A stretch of DNA of 64,000 nt from Kordiimonas gwangyangensis DSM 19435 = JCM 12864 (lineage in GTDB: Bacteria > Pseudomonadota > Alphaproteobacteria > Sphingomonadales > Kordiimonadaceae): assembly GCF_000375545.1 (NCBI RefSeq), contig NZ_AQXF01000003.1:576595-640594 (forward strand). The letters run 5' to 3'. The notes below the pieces were generated by a model. It had not been told where the DNA came from. It worked only from the letters and a program-made list of their open reading frames with translations, and did not search any database. Shown here piece after piece: positions 18,154 to 25,998 of this stretch. A program made the translations under genes and the position numbers. Within the stretch, counting starts at the first letter, position 1; the number at the start of each line of letters is the position of its first letter.

Positions 18154-19452
18154 ATGTTGAAGCGAAATCATCTGTGGGCTTTGCTGGGCGCAACGGCAAT
18201 GACCACGATCGTTGCGCAGCCGGCAAGCGCGCAATCAATTGATGACCTCAAGGCGCAGCTTGCTGCACTTGCAAAACGCATTGAAGAGCTTGAAGCCAAA
18301 CAGGCCGCGTCAGAAAAAAGCGAAACCAAACGCCCGAAGATTTCCAAGGATGAGCCTGCATTTGCGCTCGCGACGGACGACGGGCTATTTGAAATCAACG
18401 TACGCGGTCGTGTGTTCGTTGACTCCGCTTGGGCGTCGGACGGCGATGACACCATGGACCTGAAGGGCACCGAGCTGCGGGCAGCACGCATTGGTGTTCA
18501 GGGCAAGGCGTGGAAAGATGTGAAATATGTGCTCGAGGCGGATTTCGCAGGGAACGAAGTAGCCGTTGCTGATGCGCTGGTAGAATATTCGACCAAATAC
18601 GGCTCCTGGCGCGTTGGTCACTTCAAGCCAGCTATCTCGCTTGAAGAAATGACTTCCTCGGTGAACGCAACTTTCACTGAGCGTTCCGCGTTCACTGATG
18701 CCTTCTCCTTTGGTCGCAACGTTGGTATCGCCTACCTGAACGGCGACGACAACTGGACCCTGTTCCTCGGTGCTTTCCGGGGCAACAACGAAGACTCGCT
18801 TGAAAACGAAGGCTACACGCTTTCGGCACGTGCGACTTACGGTCAGGAATTTGAAGGCGGTAAATGGATCGCCGGTGCTTCGCTCCGGTACCGTGATGCC
18901 GGCGACGGCTCCTACCGCTACCGCCAGCGCGCACACTCCCACCTTGCGGACCGCTTTGTTGATACCGGTACGCTGACGGACCGCGACACTACCTATGTGG
19001 TTGAAGCAGGTCTGCAGCTCGGCGCATTCCATGTGGCGTCCGAGTATTCGGAGCTGCGTGCGAAGGATGCGGCTGCGGACGGTGGCAGTGCCAAGCTTTG
19101 GGGCGGTTATATTGAAGCTGGTTGGTTCATTACCGGCGAGGAAAAGACCCTCAACCTCAAGAAAGGTGTCTGGGACCGTCCGAAAGTTACCAACCCGGTA
19201 CACAAGGGTGGCATGGGTGCGTGGCAGGTTGCTGCACGCTTTGACCGCCTCGACATGACCGATGGCGGCGTTTATGGCGGCGAGCAGGACACCTATCTCG
19301 TAGGTCTCAACTGGTACCTGAACCGTCACACCCGTGTGATGGCGAACTATGCCCACATGACGTTTGACAAAGCATTTAATGTCGCGGCCAACGGCCCCGA
19401 CGGAGAGAACGACGCTGATGCTCTGACCCTGCGGTTCCAGATCGACTGGTAA
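18154..19452 (+). CDS. Outer-membrane porin of the OprO/OprP (Porin_O_P) family
   Basis: 432 residues. A signal peptide (WALLGATAMTTIVAQPASAQ, cleavage near 27) is followed by a short coiled coil (IDDLKAQLAALAKRIEELEAK) that probably trimerises or binds peptidoglycan, then a 16-strand-type barrel with GRVFVDSAW, ELRAARIGVQGKAW, WRVGHFKP and GLNWYLNRHTRVMANYAH. The last residues LRFQIDW end in an aromatic, as outer-membrane proteins require. Family members take up phosphate, polyphosphate or other anions; the substrate here is not established and I found no convincing Pho box. A strong terminator follows. Confidence 0.9.
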   Translation: MLKRNHLWALLGATAMTTIVAQPASAQSIDDLKAQLAALAKRIEELEAKQAASEKSETKRPKISKDEPAFALATDDGLFEINVRGRVFVDSAWASDGDDTMDLKGTELRAARIGVQGKAWKDVKYVLEADFAGNEVAVADALVEYSTKYGSWRVGHFKPAISLEEMTSSVNATFTERSAFTDAFSFGRNVGIAYLNGDDNWTLFLGAFRGNNEDSLENEGYTLSARATYGQEFEGGKWIAGASLRYRDAGDGSYRYRQRAHSHLADRFVDTGTLTDRDTTYVVEAGLQLGAFHVASEYSELRAKDAAADGGSAKLWGGYIEAGWFITGEEKTLNLKKGVWDRPKVTNPVHKGGMGAWQVAARFDRLDMTDGGVYGGEQDTYLVGLNWYLNRHTRVMANYAHMTFDKAFNVAANGPDGENDADALTLRFQIDW

Positions 19453-19476
19453 GCCGGGATAGAGCAGAAACTGAAT

Positions 19477-19507
19477 ACGGCGGGGCATGATGCTCCGCCG
19501 TTTTTTT
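19477..19507 (+). terminator. Rho-independent terminator of the porin gene
   Basis: An 11-bp stem (ACGGCGGGGCA and TGCTCCGCCGT, one G-T pair) with loop TGA is followed by seven T residues. Confidence 0.93.
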
Positions 19508-19530
19508 ATCTGTTGGATAGGGTAGGTGCG

Positions 19531-20721
19531 TTAGCGGAACAGCGAGAGCACGCTTTGTGGTGCCTGGTTCGCGATGCCGAGCGCCTGCAGGCCGAGCTGC
19601 TGCTTGGTCTGGAAGGCCTGAAGGTTGGCTGCCTCGCGCGAGAGGTCAGCGTCCACAATATTGCCGATGCCCACTTCAAGTGTATCCGAAAGCCCGCTTG
19701 CGAAGGTGCGCTGGATATCAAGCCGGTTGCCGGTGGCGCCCAATGAGGACAGCACGTCGTTGACCGTATCGATGGCGGCGTCAAGGTTTGTGACTGTTGT
19801 AGCTGCTGCTGCCGGGGACGATGCATCGCCGATGCCTGCGGTCGGATCGCCAACCGTCAGGTAGGATGATGCGCCGTTGCGGACGAGGTGGAGTTGGCTT
19901 CCAGCGTCCACGTTCGGGGCAAAAGCAAAGCCGTCAACCGTTGTGCCGTTAATCTCTGCCGTGGTGATCCCTAGTGCTGCAGCAACGCCTTGCTGGAATT
20001 CGTTGGATGCAAAACCGGACGTAACCACGTCACTTGTGACACCAGTGGACGCGTCAATCGTTTCGCCACCCAGATTACCACCGTTGTCGTTCTGCAAATT
20101 GACGAGGGCAGCACGGAATTCAGCGTCGGTGCCAGCGCTGATGGTGACACCCGCAAGCGCGACGACGGTACCGGTCACCGATCCGCCGGGGATGGTAACA
20201 AGGTCAGACGTGTCGAGGCTGAGGCTGCTGAGTGTCAGCTGTGTCGCTGTGGTGCTGATCGTGGTTGAGCCTGTTGCATCGGTAATTGCGGTCGAGGCAT
20301 CGCCGGTCAACAGGTTGCGGCCATTGAATTCGGCGTTCTGTACGATCGAGGTGATTTGTTCCTTGAGTGCAAGGAAGTCTTTGTTCAGGGCCGTGCGGCT
20401 GGCGGCGTCGAGGCCACTGTCTTTCGCGGCGACAGCTTTCTCGCGCATTTCAATAAGGGAGTCAGATATCGCCTGCGCCGCCGCGAGCGCGACATCGTTT
20501 TCCGATATGGCGCGATCAAGCGAACTGCGCACGGCCTTGAAGCCCGCGACATCAGCTTTGAGAGATTGGGAAATAGCAAAAGAAGCAGCGTCGTCCTTGG
20601 CGCTGGCTACCTTAAGGCCGGTATTGATCCGGCTTTGCGTCCGGTCCACGAGTGCGTTCGTTACGTCCAGATTACGTAGCGCCGCAAAGGCTCCGGCATT
20701 TGTATTGACCGAGAAGGCCAT
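19531..20721 (-). CDS. Flagellin
   Basis: 396 residues from the ATG at 20721, the conserved flagellin start (AFSVNTNAGAFAALRNL), with AGGAAA upstream; a longer reading adds 11 non-conserved residues. The N-terminal D0/D1 helices (to about 150) and the C-terminal D1/D0 helices (from about 330, ending NQAPQSVLSLFR) are typical. The middle is Ser/Thr/Gly-rich and variable. It is the filament subunit, exported by the flagellar type III system. No other flagellar gene is in the window, so it is a detached flagellin locus. A candidate sigma-54 promoter lies upstream. Confidence 0.97.
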   Translation of the reverse strand: MAFSVNTNAGAFAALRNLDVTNALVDRTQSRINTGLKVASAKDDAASFAISQSLKADVAGFKAVRSSLDRAISENDVALAAAQAISDSLIEMREKAVAAKDSGLDAASRTALNKDFLALKEQITSIVQNAEFNGRNLLTGDASTAITDATGSTTISTTATQLTLSSLSLDTSDLVTIPGGSVTGTVVALAGVTISAGTDAEFRAALVNLQNDNGGNLGGETIDASTGVTSDVVTSGFASNEFQQGVAAALGITTAEINGTTVDGFAFAPNVDAGSQLHLVRNGASSYLTVGDPTAGIGDASSPAAAATTVTNLDAAIDTVNDVLSSLGATGNRLDIQRTFASGLSDTLEVGIGNIVDADLSREAANLQAFQTKQQLGLQALGIANQAPQSVLSLFR

Positions 20722-20782
20722 GATTATTTCCTGCACTTTCTGTGTTTTATCCACCTCACCTTTTGCGAGGCACTATGCTACA

Positions 20783-20798
20783 TGCACAAAGTGGGCCA
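20783..20798 (-). promoter_or_regulatory. Candidate sigma-54 promoter of flagellin
   Basis: On the minus strand the sequence reads TGGCCCACTTTGTGCA. It has GG and GC separated by exactly 10 nt, as required for RpoN promoters, with two departures from the preferred bases. It would start transcription about 50 nt before the flagellin ATG. Sigma-54-dependent flagellins are known in Caulobacter. Confidence 0.45.
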
Positions 20799-20860
20799 AA
20801 TAACCCGACCATAAGAAATCGCAGGATTCTGCGTATTTGATAAAATTTTATCTATTAACC

Positions 20861-20902
20861 AGATCGGCATTTTCTGCCGCATAGGAAAAATATGCCGATC
20901 TG
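20861..20902. promoter_or_regulatory. Long imperfect hairpin/dyad upstream of flagellin promoter
   Basis: The outer arms AGATCGGCAT (20861-20870) and ATGCCGATCT (20892-20901) are perfect and extend by one C-G pair. Inner TTTC and GAAA can pair as well. It may be an enhancer-type activator site for the sigma-54 candidate or an operator; the factor is unknown. Confidence 0.4.
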
Positions 20903-21175
20903 CGACGTGGGGGGCAGGCAGAAAATACCGTCCGGAAGGGTGGGCGAAATAATGCATAAACTCAGCTACATTGGTGCGAAGAAAATGTCGCTTGAACTTG
21001 CGCGCGCGTAATTATAAATACGCAACTTCTTGAACACAAAACTGTCATGGACGCCATGGTAAAGACCACTCATATCGACGGGCATACGCGCATGCGACGA
21101 CACGTAAGACGCTGATTCTACACGTGTTGTTATGCTCTTCGGCATCATTTGGTGCCACTGATATGGGAAAAGCCG

Positions 21176-21751
21176 ATGATCAGTTATGGTCAAGAACGGC
21201 CCTTCGACAAAGCGCAGGTTGAGGCGCTTCTCGATGCGGCATTTGGACCGGACCGGTTCAATAAGTCTTCTTACAGCCTTCGGGACAATGTGGACCCTAT
21301 TGCGAAACTGTCGCGTGTAGCGCGCCTTGACGGTCGCATTGTAGGTACCATCCGGTATTGGCCCATTCTGGTGCGCGACCTCTTGCGCGGCACGGACAGC
21401 GAAGCATTGCTTCTCGGCCCGCTTGCGGTTGCGCCTGCCATGCACAGCGCCGGCATCGGAGGTGAGCTGATGCGCATGTCGCTGACGGCTGCCGCTGAAG
21501 CCGGGCACAAGCGTATCCTGCTCGTGGGTGATATTGGCTACTACAGCCGCTTCGGCTTCAAGAATGTGCTGCCGAACTATATCACCATGCCCGGCGGGCG
21601 GGACGCACGGCGGCTTCTGGTGAAACAGAGCGCATCCATGCCGTCACTGCCGGCGGTTGGCAAGATCATCCCGGCTGTGCCTGAGGGCTCCATGACAGCG
21701 CCCGCGCTTGTCGGGAGCTATGACCGAGGCCTGCCGGTCGCAGCAGCTTAA
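21176..21751 (+). CDS. GNAT-family N-acetyltransferase (YhbS-like)
   Basis: 191 residues from the ATG at 21176; an upstream TTG gives a longer but unsupported start. The acetyl-CoA-binding region is LLGPLAVAPAMHSAGIGGELMRMSL (motif A, with SAGIGG as the pyrophosphate loop), followed by ILLVGDIGYYSRFGFKNVLP, the typical YhbS-like ending of the core. It transfers an acetyl group from acetyl-CoA to an unknown amine or protein. It is followed by a hairpin and the DUF1285 operon. Confidence 0.9.
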   Translation: MISYGQERPFDKAQVEALLDAAFGPDRFNKSSYSLRDNVDPIAKLSRVARLDGRIVGTIRYWPILVRDLLRGTDSEALLLGPLAVAPAMHSAGIGGELMRMSLTAAAEAGHKRILLVGDIGYYSRFGFKNVLPNYITMPGGRDARRLLVKQSASMPSLPAVGKIIPAVPEGSMTAPALVGSYDRGLPVAAA

Positions 21752-21777
21752 TCATTCATAGTCTTTTCTTTGCCATA

Positions 21778-21806
21778 CCTGCCCCTTACTATTGAGGGGC
21801 AGGAGG
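21778..21806 (+). promoter_or_regulatory. 9-bp hairpin whose arm overlaps a Shine-Dalgarno
   Basis: The perfect arms CCTGCCCCT (21778-21786) and AGGGGCAGG (21795-21803) enclose an 8-nt loop. The right arm covers the first half of AGGAGG (21801-21806), the ribosome-binding site of the DUF1285 gene. It may end GNAT transcription or, more interestingly, block ribosome entry into the downstream operon. Confidence 0.5.
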
Positions 21807-21812
21807 TATTTT

Positions 21813-22400
21813 ATGGCAAGTGCAAGCACCAAAACGCAGATCAAACTTGAAGACATCATCAAACAGGTGGAAGGCCAGCGTTATCCGCCTGTTGAGAAAT
21901 GGAATCCTGATTTCTGCGGCGATATTGATATGCAGATCAAGCGGGACGGCACGTGGTTCTACATGGGTACGCCCATTGGCCGCAAACGCATGGTGCGCCT
22001 GTTCTCTACTGTGCTACGTAAAGACGAGGACGGTAAAACCTATCTGGTGACCCCGGTCGAGAAAGTGGGCATTGAGGTAGAAGACGCGCATTTTGTTGCC
22101 ACCAGTGTCGAGGCCGTGGGTGAGGGGACTGACAAAGCGTTCAAGTTCACCACAAATGTGGGCGATGAAGTGATCGCCGATGCCGACCATCCGATCCGTG
22201 TTGAAGTGGATGAGGCCACCGGTGAGCCGCGGCCCTACATTCTGGTGCGTGGGCGGCTTGAGGCATTGATCGCCCGATCAGTTTTCTATGAACTGGTCGA
22301 GAATGCTGAAACAGTCACAAAAGATGGCGGTGCGCGGTTGGCGATCACCAGCCGTGGCACTACATTCTCGTTAGGTGATATTGACGACGGTGACATGTGA
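21813..22400 (+). CDS. DUF1285 family protein
   Basis: 195 residues from the ATG at 21813, which has AGGAGG 7 nt upstream. It matches the DUF1285 pattern: YPPVEKWNPDFCGDIDMQIKRDGTWFYMGTPIGRKRMVRLFSTVLRKDEDG in sequence order, then YLVTPVEKVGIEVEDAHFVA. Structures of this family are known but the function is not. It overlaps the following NUDIX gene by 4 nt and is the first gene of a four-gene operon with NUDIX, DUF6111 and CCA transferase genes, an arrangement I recall as common in alphaproteobacteria. Confidence 0.9.
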   Translation: MASASTKTQIKLEDIIKQVEGQRYPPVEKWNPDFCGDIDMQIKRDGTWFYMGTPIGRKRMVRLFSTVLRKDEDGKTYLVTPVEKVGIEVEDAHFVATSVEAVGEGTDKAFKFTTNVGDEVIADADHPIRVEVDEATGEPRPYILVRGRLEALIARSVFYELVENAETVTKDGGARLAITSRGTTFSLGDIDDGDM

Positions 22401-23044
22401 GAGACTGGCTTGCAGATGCATTGAGGGACGATAATCCGGCTGCCCGTGGGCGGCGCAGTGACTATGACCTCAATATGGAAGCGAAATTGCTGGCACAAAA
22501 AGACCGCCCGCCACGGGATGCAGCGGTCCTAGTGCCAATTGTTGAACATGCGTCGGGGCCAACCATTCTTCTCACCAAGCGCACTGAGCACCTGAGCAAA
22601 CATGCGGGACAAGTGAGCTTCCCCGGCGGCAAGATTGACGACACAGACGCTGACGCGGTTGCCGCCGCCCTTCGCGAAGCGGAGGAGGAGGTGGGGCTGA
22701 CATCCAATTGGATCGATGTCTGCGGTTTTCTCGATACCTACCGAACCGGTACCGGGTTTGAGATCGTACCCGTTGTTGGGCTTGTAAAACCGGGCTTTGA
22801 GCTCACCCTTCAGGTTACGGAAGTGGAGGCCGCGTTCGAGGTGCCGCTTGATTTTATCCTCGACCGGCGTAACCACAAAAGGCAGAGTGCGGTATGGCAG
22901 GGCGCGCGGCGCGAATATTATGCCATGCCGTTTGGGGACTTTTTTATCTGGGGAGCGACAGCGGCGATGCTGGTGAACCTGTGCGATGTCATGGAACACG
23001 CCATGGAGAGTGCACCCGCTTCCTGGGGTAAGGTAATGGGGTGA
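22397..23044 (+). CDS. CoA pyrophosphatase-type NUDIX hydrolase
   Basis: 215 residues. The CoA-specific motif LLTKRTEHLSKHAGQVSFPGG precedes a Nudix box whose core is ALREAEEEVGL; the first acidic position is Asp rather than Glu, as often seen in this subfamily. It probably cleaves the diphosphate of CoA or acyl-CoA, giving 3',5'-ADP and phosphopantetheine, with divalent metal bound by the REAEEE glutamates. The GTG start overlaps the DUF1285 stop (GTGA), implying translational coupling. Confidence 0.92.
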   Translation: MRDWLADALRDDNPAARGRRSDYDLNMEAKLLAQKDRPPRDAAVLVPIVEHASGPTILLTKRTEHLSKHAGQVSFPGGKIDDTDADAVAAALREAEEEVGLTSNWIDVCGFLDTYRTGTGFEIVPVVGLVKPGFELTLQVTEVEAAFEVPLDFILDRRNHKRQSAVWQGARREYYAMPFGDFFIWGATAAMLVNLCDVMEHAMESAPASWGKVMG

Positions 23045-23045
23045 T

Positions 23046-23387
23046 ATGGCCATCTTTCTGAGAATTCTTCTACTGTCGCTGCCGGTGATTGCGGTGCTTG
23101 CATGGCTGCGTTGGCGCATGAAAGAAGACAAGACTGAGGAAGCCCGTGCCGCTGACCTTGCCAAACTGCAGAAAACGCTGATTGCGCTTGTGGCGACCGG
23201 CCTGCTTGCTGGCGTGGGCCTCAAGCTGGTTGATGACCGCATGGGCGACCCGCGCACAAGATACATTCCGCCGCACAGCGAAAACGGGCAGGTTGTACCG
23301 GGCCGGTTTGTGCCGGAGGAAGAGAGCGAGCCTGCGCAAGAACTCCCGGGGGAGGAGGAAGGCGAAGATAACAGTGGTCAAAATTGA
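23046..23387 (+). CDS. DUF6111-like small membrane protein
   Basis: 113 residues. A first membrane helix lies at about 3-22 (FLRILLLSLPVIAVLAWLRW) and a second at about 43-61 (LIALVATGLLAGVGLKLV). They are followed by the conserved RYIPPHSENGQVVPGRF and an acidic tail. The pattern fits DUF6111, a family found next to CCA-transferase genes in alphaproteobacteria. Function unknown. Its 3' end overlaps the start of the CCA-adding enzyme gene by 14 nt. Confidence 0.8.
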   Translation: MAIFLRILLLSLPVIAVLAWLRWRMKEDKTEEARAADLAKLQKTLIALVATGLLAGVGLKLVDDRMGDPRTRYIPPHSENGQVVPGRFVPEEESEPAQELPGEEEGEDNSGQN

Positions 23388-24546
23388 CGCTGACTGGCTA
23401 AAGCGCCCCGGCATTAAACGCATTGTTGAGTGCCTCGGGGCTGAGAATATCCGTTTCGTGGGCGGCGTGGTACGCGACACCCTTATAGGCCGCAAGGTGC
23501 ACGATATTGATGCCGCCACGGTCCATACACCTCATGAGGCCACCAAACTATTGGAAGCCTGCGATATCAAGGTGATTCCTACGGGAATTGACCATGGTAC
23601 CGTGACCGCTATCGCAGATAGCGCGAAGGTGGAAGTCACCACCCTCCGGCAGGATATGGAAACCGACGGCCGCCGCGCGGTTGTTGCCTTCACTGATAAC
23701 TGGAAAGCTGACGCAGCCCGGCGCGACTTTACTTTCAATGCGCTCTATCTGAGTGCGGACGGCACCTTGAATGACCCATTTGACGGCATAAAAGACCTGA
23801 AAGCCGGTCGCGTGCGCTTCATTGGGAACGCCGAGACCAGGATTGAAGAAGACGCGCTGCGCATCCTGCGTTTCTTCCGCTTCCACGCATGGTACGGCAA
23901 GGGACAGCCTGATGAGACTGGGCTTGCGGCCTGCAAGCAGAAGGTCGTGCTTCTGAAGGCCTTGTCGGCAGAGCGGGTGCGGGACGAACTGCTTAAGCTC
24001 ATAGCTGCGCCAAAGCCCATGGAGGCCCTGACGGCACTTGAGCGCACGGGCGCGACCGCCGTGTTGCCGCTGGGTACGCTCAATAGTGTTCGTCTTCAGC
24101 ACTACATCGACAACGAAGACCGTTTTGAATTTAAGCCTGATGCGATTTTGCGTCTCTCGGCGTGGCTGGCGCTGGAGCCGGAAGCGGTCCCCATATTCGC
24201 GAAACGCTTTCGATTGTCAAAAAAGCAGCGGGAACAGATGCTTGCGGTGGTGACCGCCTTGCATGCGACGGCTCCTGCCACGCCGGAAGCGCTGCATGCC
24301 TTCATATACCAGTATGGGAATGACGCTGCAAAGTGTGCGCTTTTTGTGCAGGAAGTGTGCGGCGAAGCACTGGTTCAAACCTTGAAGGATTGGCCGGTGC
24401 CGGAGTTTCCCCTGAAGGGCGGCGACCTTATCGCTGCGGGCGTGGATGCAGGTCCAGCTGTCTCGAAATTGATGAAACAGCTGGAACAGGATTGGGTCGC
24501 GAGTGATTTTTCCCTCTCGCGCGATGAGCTTTTAAAGCGCGTCTGA
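23374..24546 (+). CDS. cca: CCA tRNA nucleotidyltransferase
   Basis: 390 residues from a GTG at 23374; a purine-rich GGAGGAGGAAGG lies upstream, inside the end of the preceding gene. The head domain carries RFVGGVVRDTLIGRKVHDID with the two metal-binding Asp residues, then RRDFTFNALYLSADG and the RIEEDALRILRFFRFHAWYG template-recognition region. It adds or repairs the 3'-terminal CCA of tRNAs without a nucleic-acid template. The C-terminal half is less conserved, as usual. It is the last gene of the operon and ends 1 nt from the convergent DsbA-type isomerase gene. Confidence 0.93.
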   Translation: MVKIDADWLKRPGIKRIVECLGAENIRFVGGVVRDTLIGRKVHDIDAATVHTPHEATKLLEACDIKVIPTGIDHGTVTAIADSAKVEVTTLRQDMETDGRRAVVAFTDNWKADAARRDFTFNALYLSADGTLNDPFDGIKDLKAGRVRFIGNAETRIEEDALRILRFFRFHAWYGKGQPDETGLAACKQKVVLLKALSAERVRDELLKLIAAPKPMEALTALERTGATAVLPLGTLNSVRLQHYIDNEDRFEFKPDAILRLSAWLALEPEAVPIFAKRFRLSKKQREQMLAVVTALHATAPATPEALHAFIYQYGNDAAKCALFVQEVCGEALVQTLKDWPVPEFPLKGGDLIAAGVDAGPAVSKLMKQLEQDWVASDFSLSRDELLKRV

Positions 24547-24547
24547 G

Positions 24548-25156
24548 TTAGGCGGATTGGGCGAGGATCTCCTCCTCAACGGCGCTCAGCCTGTCTTTGC
24601 CGAAGAAAAGCTCATCACCTACAAAGAAGCTGGGTGCACCAAACACGCCGCGCGCGACTGCCTTTTCGGTGTTCTCTAACAGGGCGGCTTTCACGCCCGC
24701 GTCCTGCGCGCCTTCAAGAATCGCACTTGCGTCAAGTCCGCTCTCAGCAAGGGCAGCCATGATCACGTCAGGCTCATCCATTTTCTTGGGCTCTTCCCAC
24801 ATGTGGTGCATCACCGCATCCATATAGGCGGGCAGCAAGTTCTGCTGCCGGGCAAAGATCGCACCGCGCATCAGGTGCAGGGTGTTGACCGGGAAATGCG
24901 GATTCATCTTGAACGCTGTCAGGCCGTGTTTGCTGATGAAACGGCGCATTTCCAGCATCTCATAGGCCATTTTGCCCTTCACGCCAGCGAACGCGACAGC
25001 TGGTGAGGAGTTGCCGGTGGCCTTGAAGATGCCGCCCAGAAGCACCGGCACATAGTCAAAGCGCACACCGGTGCGTTCCTCGATGCCGGGCAACACCTTC
25101 CATGCGAGGTAACTGTTAGGGCTGCCGAAATCGAACAGGAATTCACATTTGACCAT
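24548..25156 (-). CDS. 2-hydroxychromene-2-carboxylate isomerase (DsbA family)
   Basis: 202 residues from the ATG at 25156, with AAGGAGG 6 nt upstream. The family start KCEFLFDFGSPNSYLAWK is present, with Ser in place of the DsbA CxxC active site, and the ending RGVFGAPSFFVGDELFFGKDRL is typical. Related enzymes use glutathione as cofactor to isomerise 2-hydroxychromene-2-carboxylate in naphthalene breakdown; many homologues have other substrates. It lies 10 nt downstream of an SDR gene and belongs to a TetR-controlled pair, so it may act on the SDR product (inference). Confidence 0.9.
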   Translation of the reverse strand: MVKCEFLFDFGSPNSYLAWKVLPGIEERTGVRFDYVPVLLGGIFKATGNSSPAVAFAGVKGKMAYEMLEMRRFISKHGLTAFKMNPHFPVNTLHLMRGAIFARQQNLLPAYMDAVMHHMWEEPKKMDEPDVIMAALAESGLDASAILEGAQDAGVKAALLENTEKAVARGVFGAPSFFVGDELFFGKDRLSAVEEEILAQSA

Positions 25157-25166
25157 GGTTTCCTCC

Positions 25167-25907
25167 TTAAAATTTTTCGCCGTAGGGGCGGATATCAAGC
25201 TCGTGGGTCCAAGCGCTACGGGGCTGGGTGTGAAGCTGCCAGTAGGTTTCGCCCACGGCCGCGGGGTCGAGCAGGTCATCCGGCCCAAGCTTACCCAGTG
25301 CGTCTGCGCCCTGGCGTTCGGTGATCATGCCGCGCACCCATTCGGTATCGACCGCCGCATCGATGATCAGGTGCGCTACATGGATGCCCTTTGGCCCAAG
25401 CTCTCGTGCCATGGACTGTGCGATGCCGCGCAGGCCGAATTTGGCGCTGGCAAAGGCTGCGTAGCCTGCGCCGCCCCTCAGGCTCGCTGTCGCGCCGGTG
25501 AAAAAGATTGAGCCACTGCCTGCCGGTATCATATGCCGTGCTGCTTCCCGGCCAGCGAGAAAGCCTGAATAACACGCCATCTCCCACACTTTGCGGAACA
25601 CACGTTCGGTCGTATCGAGGATGGGGAACTGCACGTTTGCACCAATATTGAAGATGGCGGCGGATAAGGTGTCTGCGGCTGCCGCATCCGCCATGAAGAC
25701 GGTGACTTCATCCTCTTTGCGGGCATCGAGGGCGCGGATATCGCACCGGCCACCCATGGATTCGATTTCAGCCTTAAGGGGCGCCAGCTTGTCGCCATTC
25801 CTGCGACCCGCGAAGACCGTGTATCCCTCCCGCGCGAAGCGCAGCGCAATGGCACGCCCGATAAAGTCACCGGCACCCACAATGGCGCATATCTTTTTTG
25901 AACTCAC
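25167..25907 (-). CDS. Short-chain dehydrogenase/reductase with Phe at the catalytic Tyr position
   Basis: 246 residues. The NAD(P)-binding loop is GAGDFIGRAIALRFAREG with a following AGRRNGDK that suggests NADP. NIGANV replaces the usual NNAG. At the active site the YxxxK motif reads FASAK (within GYAAFASAKFGLRGIAQSMA), so the general-acid Tyr is Phe; a group of bacterial SDRs shares this. The redox activity is therefore uncertain. It is the first gene of an operon with the DsbA-type isomerase, divergent from a TetR repressor across twin palindromes. Confidence 0.88.
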   Translation of the reverse strand: MSSKKICAIVGAGDFIGRAIALRFAREGYTVFAGRRNGDKLAPLKAEIESMGGRCDIRALDARKEDEVTVFMADAAAADTLSAAIFNIGANVQFPILDTTERVFRKVWEMACYSGFLAGREAARHMIPAGSGSIFFTGATASLRGGAGYAAFASAKFGLRGIAQSMARELGPKGIHVAHLIIDAAVDTEWVRGMITERQGADALGKLGPDDLLDPAAVGETYWQLHTQPRSAWTHELDIRPYGEKF

Positions 25908-25928
25908 TGAACCCTCCCGTTCATCAGC

Positions 25929-25966
25929 ATGATAGACATCATGTAGATTAATATGATAATCATCAT
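25929..25966. promoter_or_regulatory. Twin TetR-type operators
   Basis: Two 14-bp sites share the pattern ATGATA-NN-CATCAT: one at 25929-25942 and one at 25953-25966, centres 24 bp apart. They lie in the 91-nt region between the SDR and tetR start codons, so one repressor could close both promoters. Confidence 0.75.
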
Positions 25967-25998
25967 GCAGATGGTCAAGGTGAATCAGGAACTCAGTT

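Larger units (their letters stand above)
20722..21175. other. 454-nt intergenic region between flagellin and GNAT genes
   Basis: The region holds the flagellin promoter, a long hairpin at 20861-20902 and, on the plus strand, a 19-codon reading frame (20952-21011) with a GGAAGG-like site that I do not consider a supported gene. From 21010 to 21175 I see only short dyads (for example CATGG/CCATG) and nothing I can name. Confidence 0.5.

Noticed and set aside
20841-20860. CtrA box near the flagellin promoter (TTAACC)
   Set aside because: Only one half-site is present; the TTAA-N7-TTAA spacing is not met.
20952-21011. 19-codon frame with a GGAAGG-like site
   Set aside because: Too short and without homology evidence; noted in the intergenic description only.
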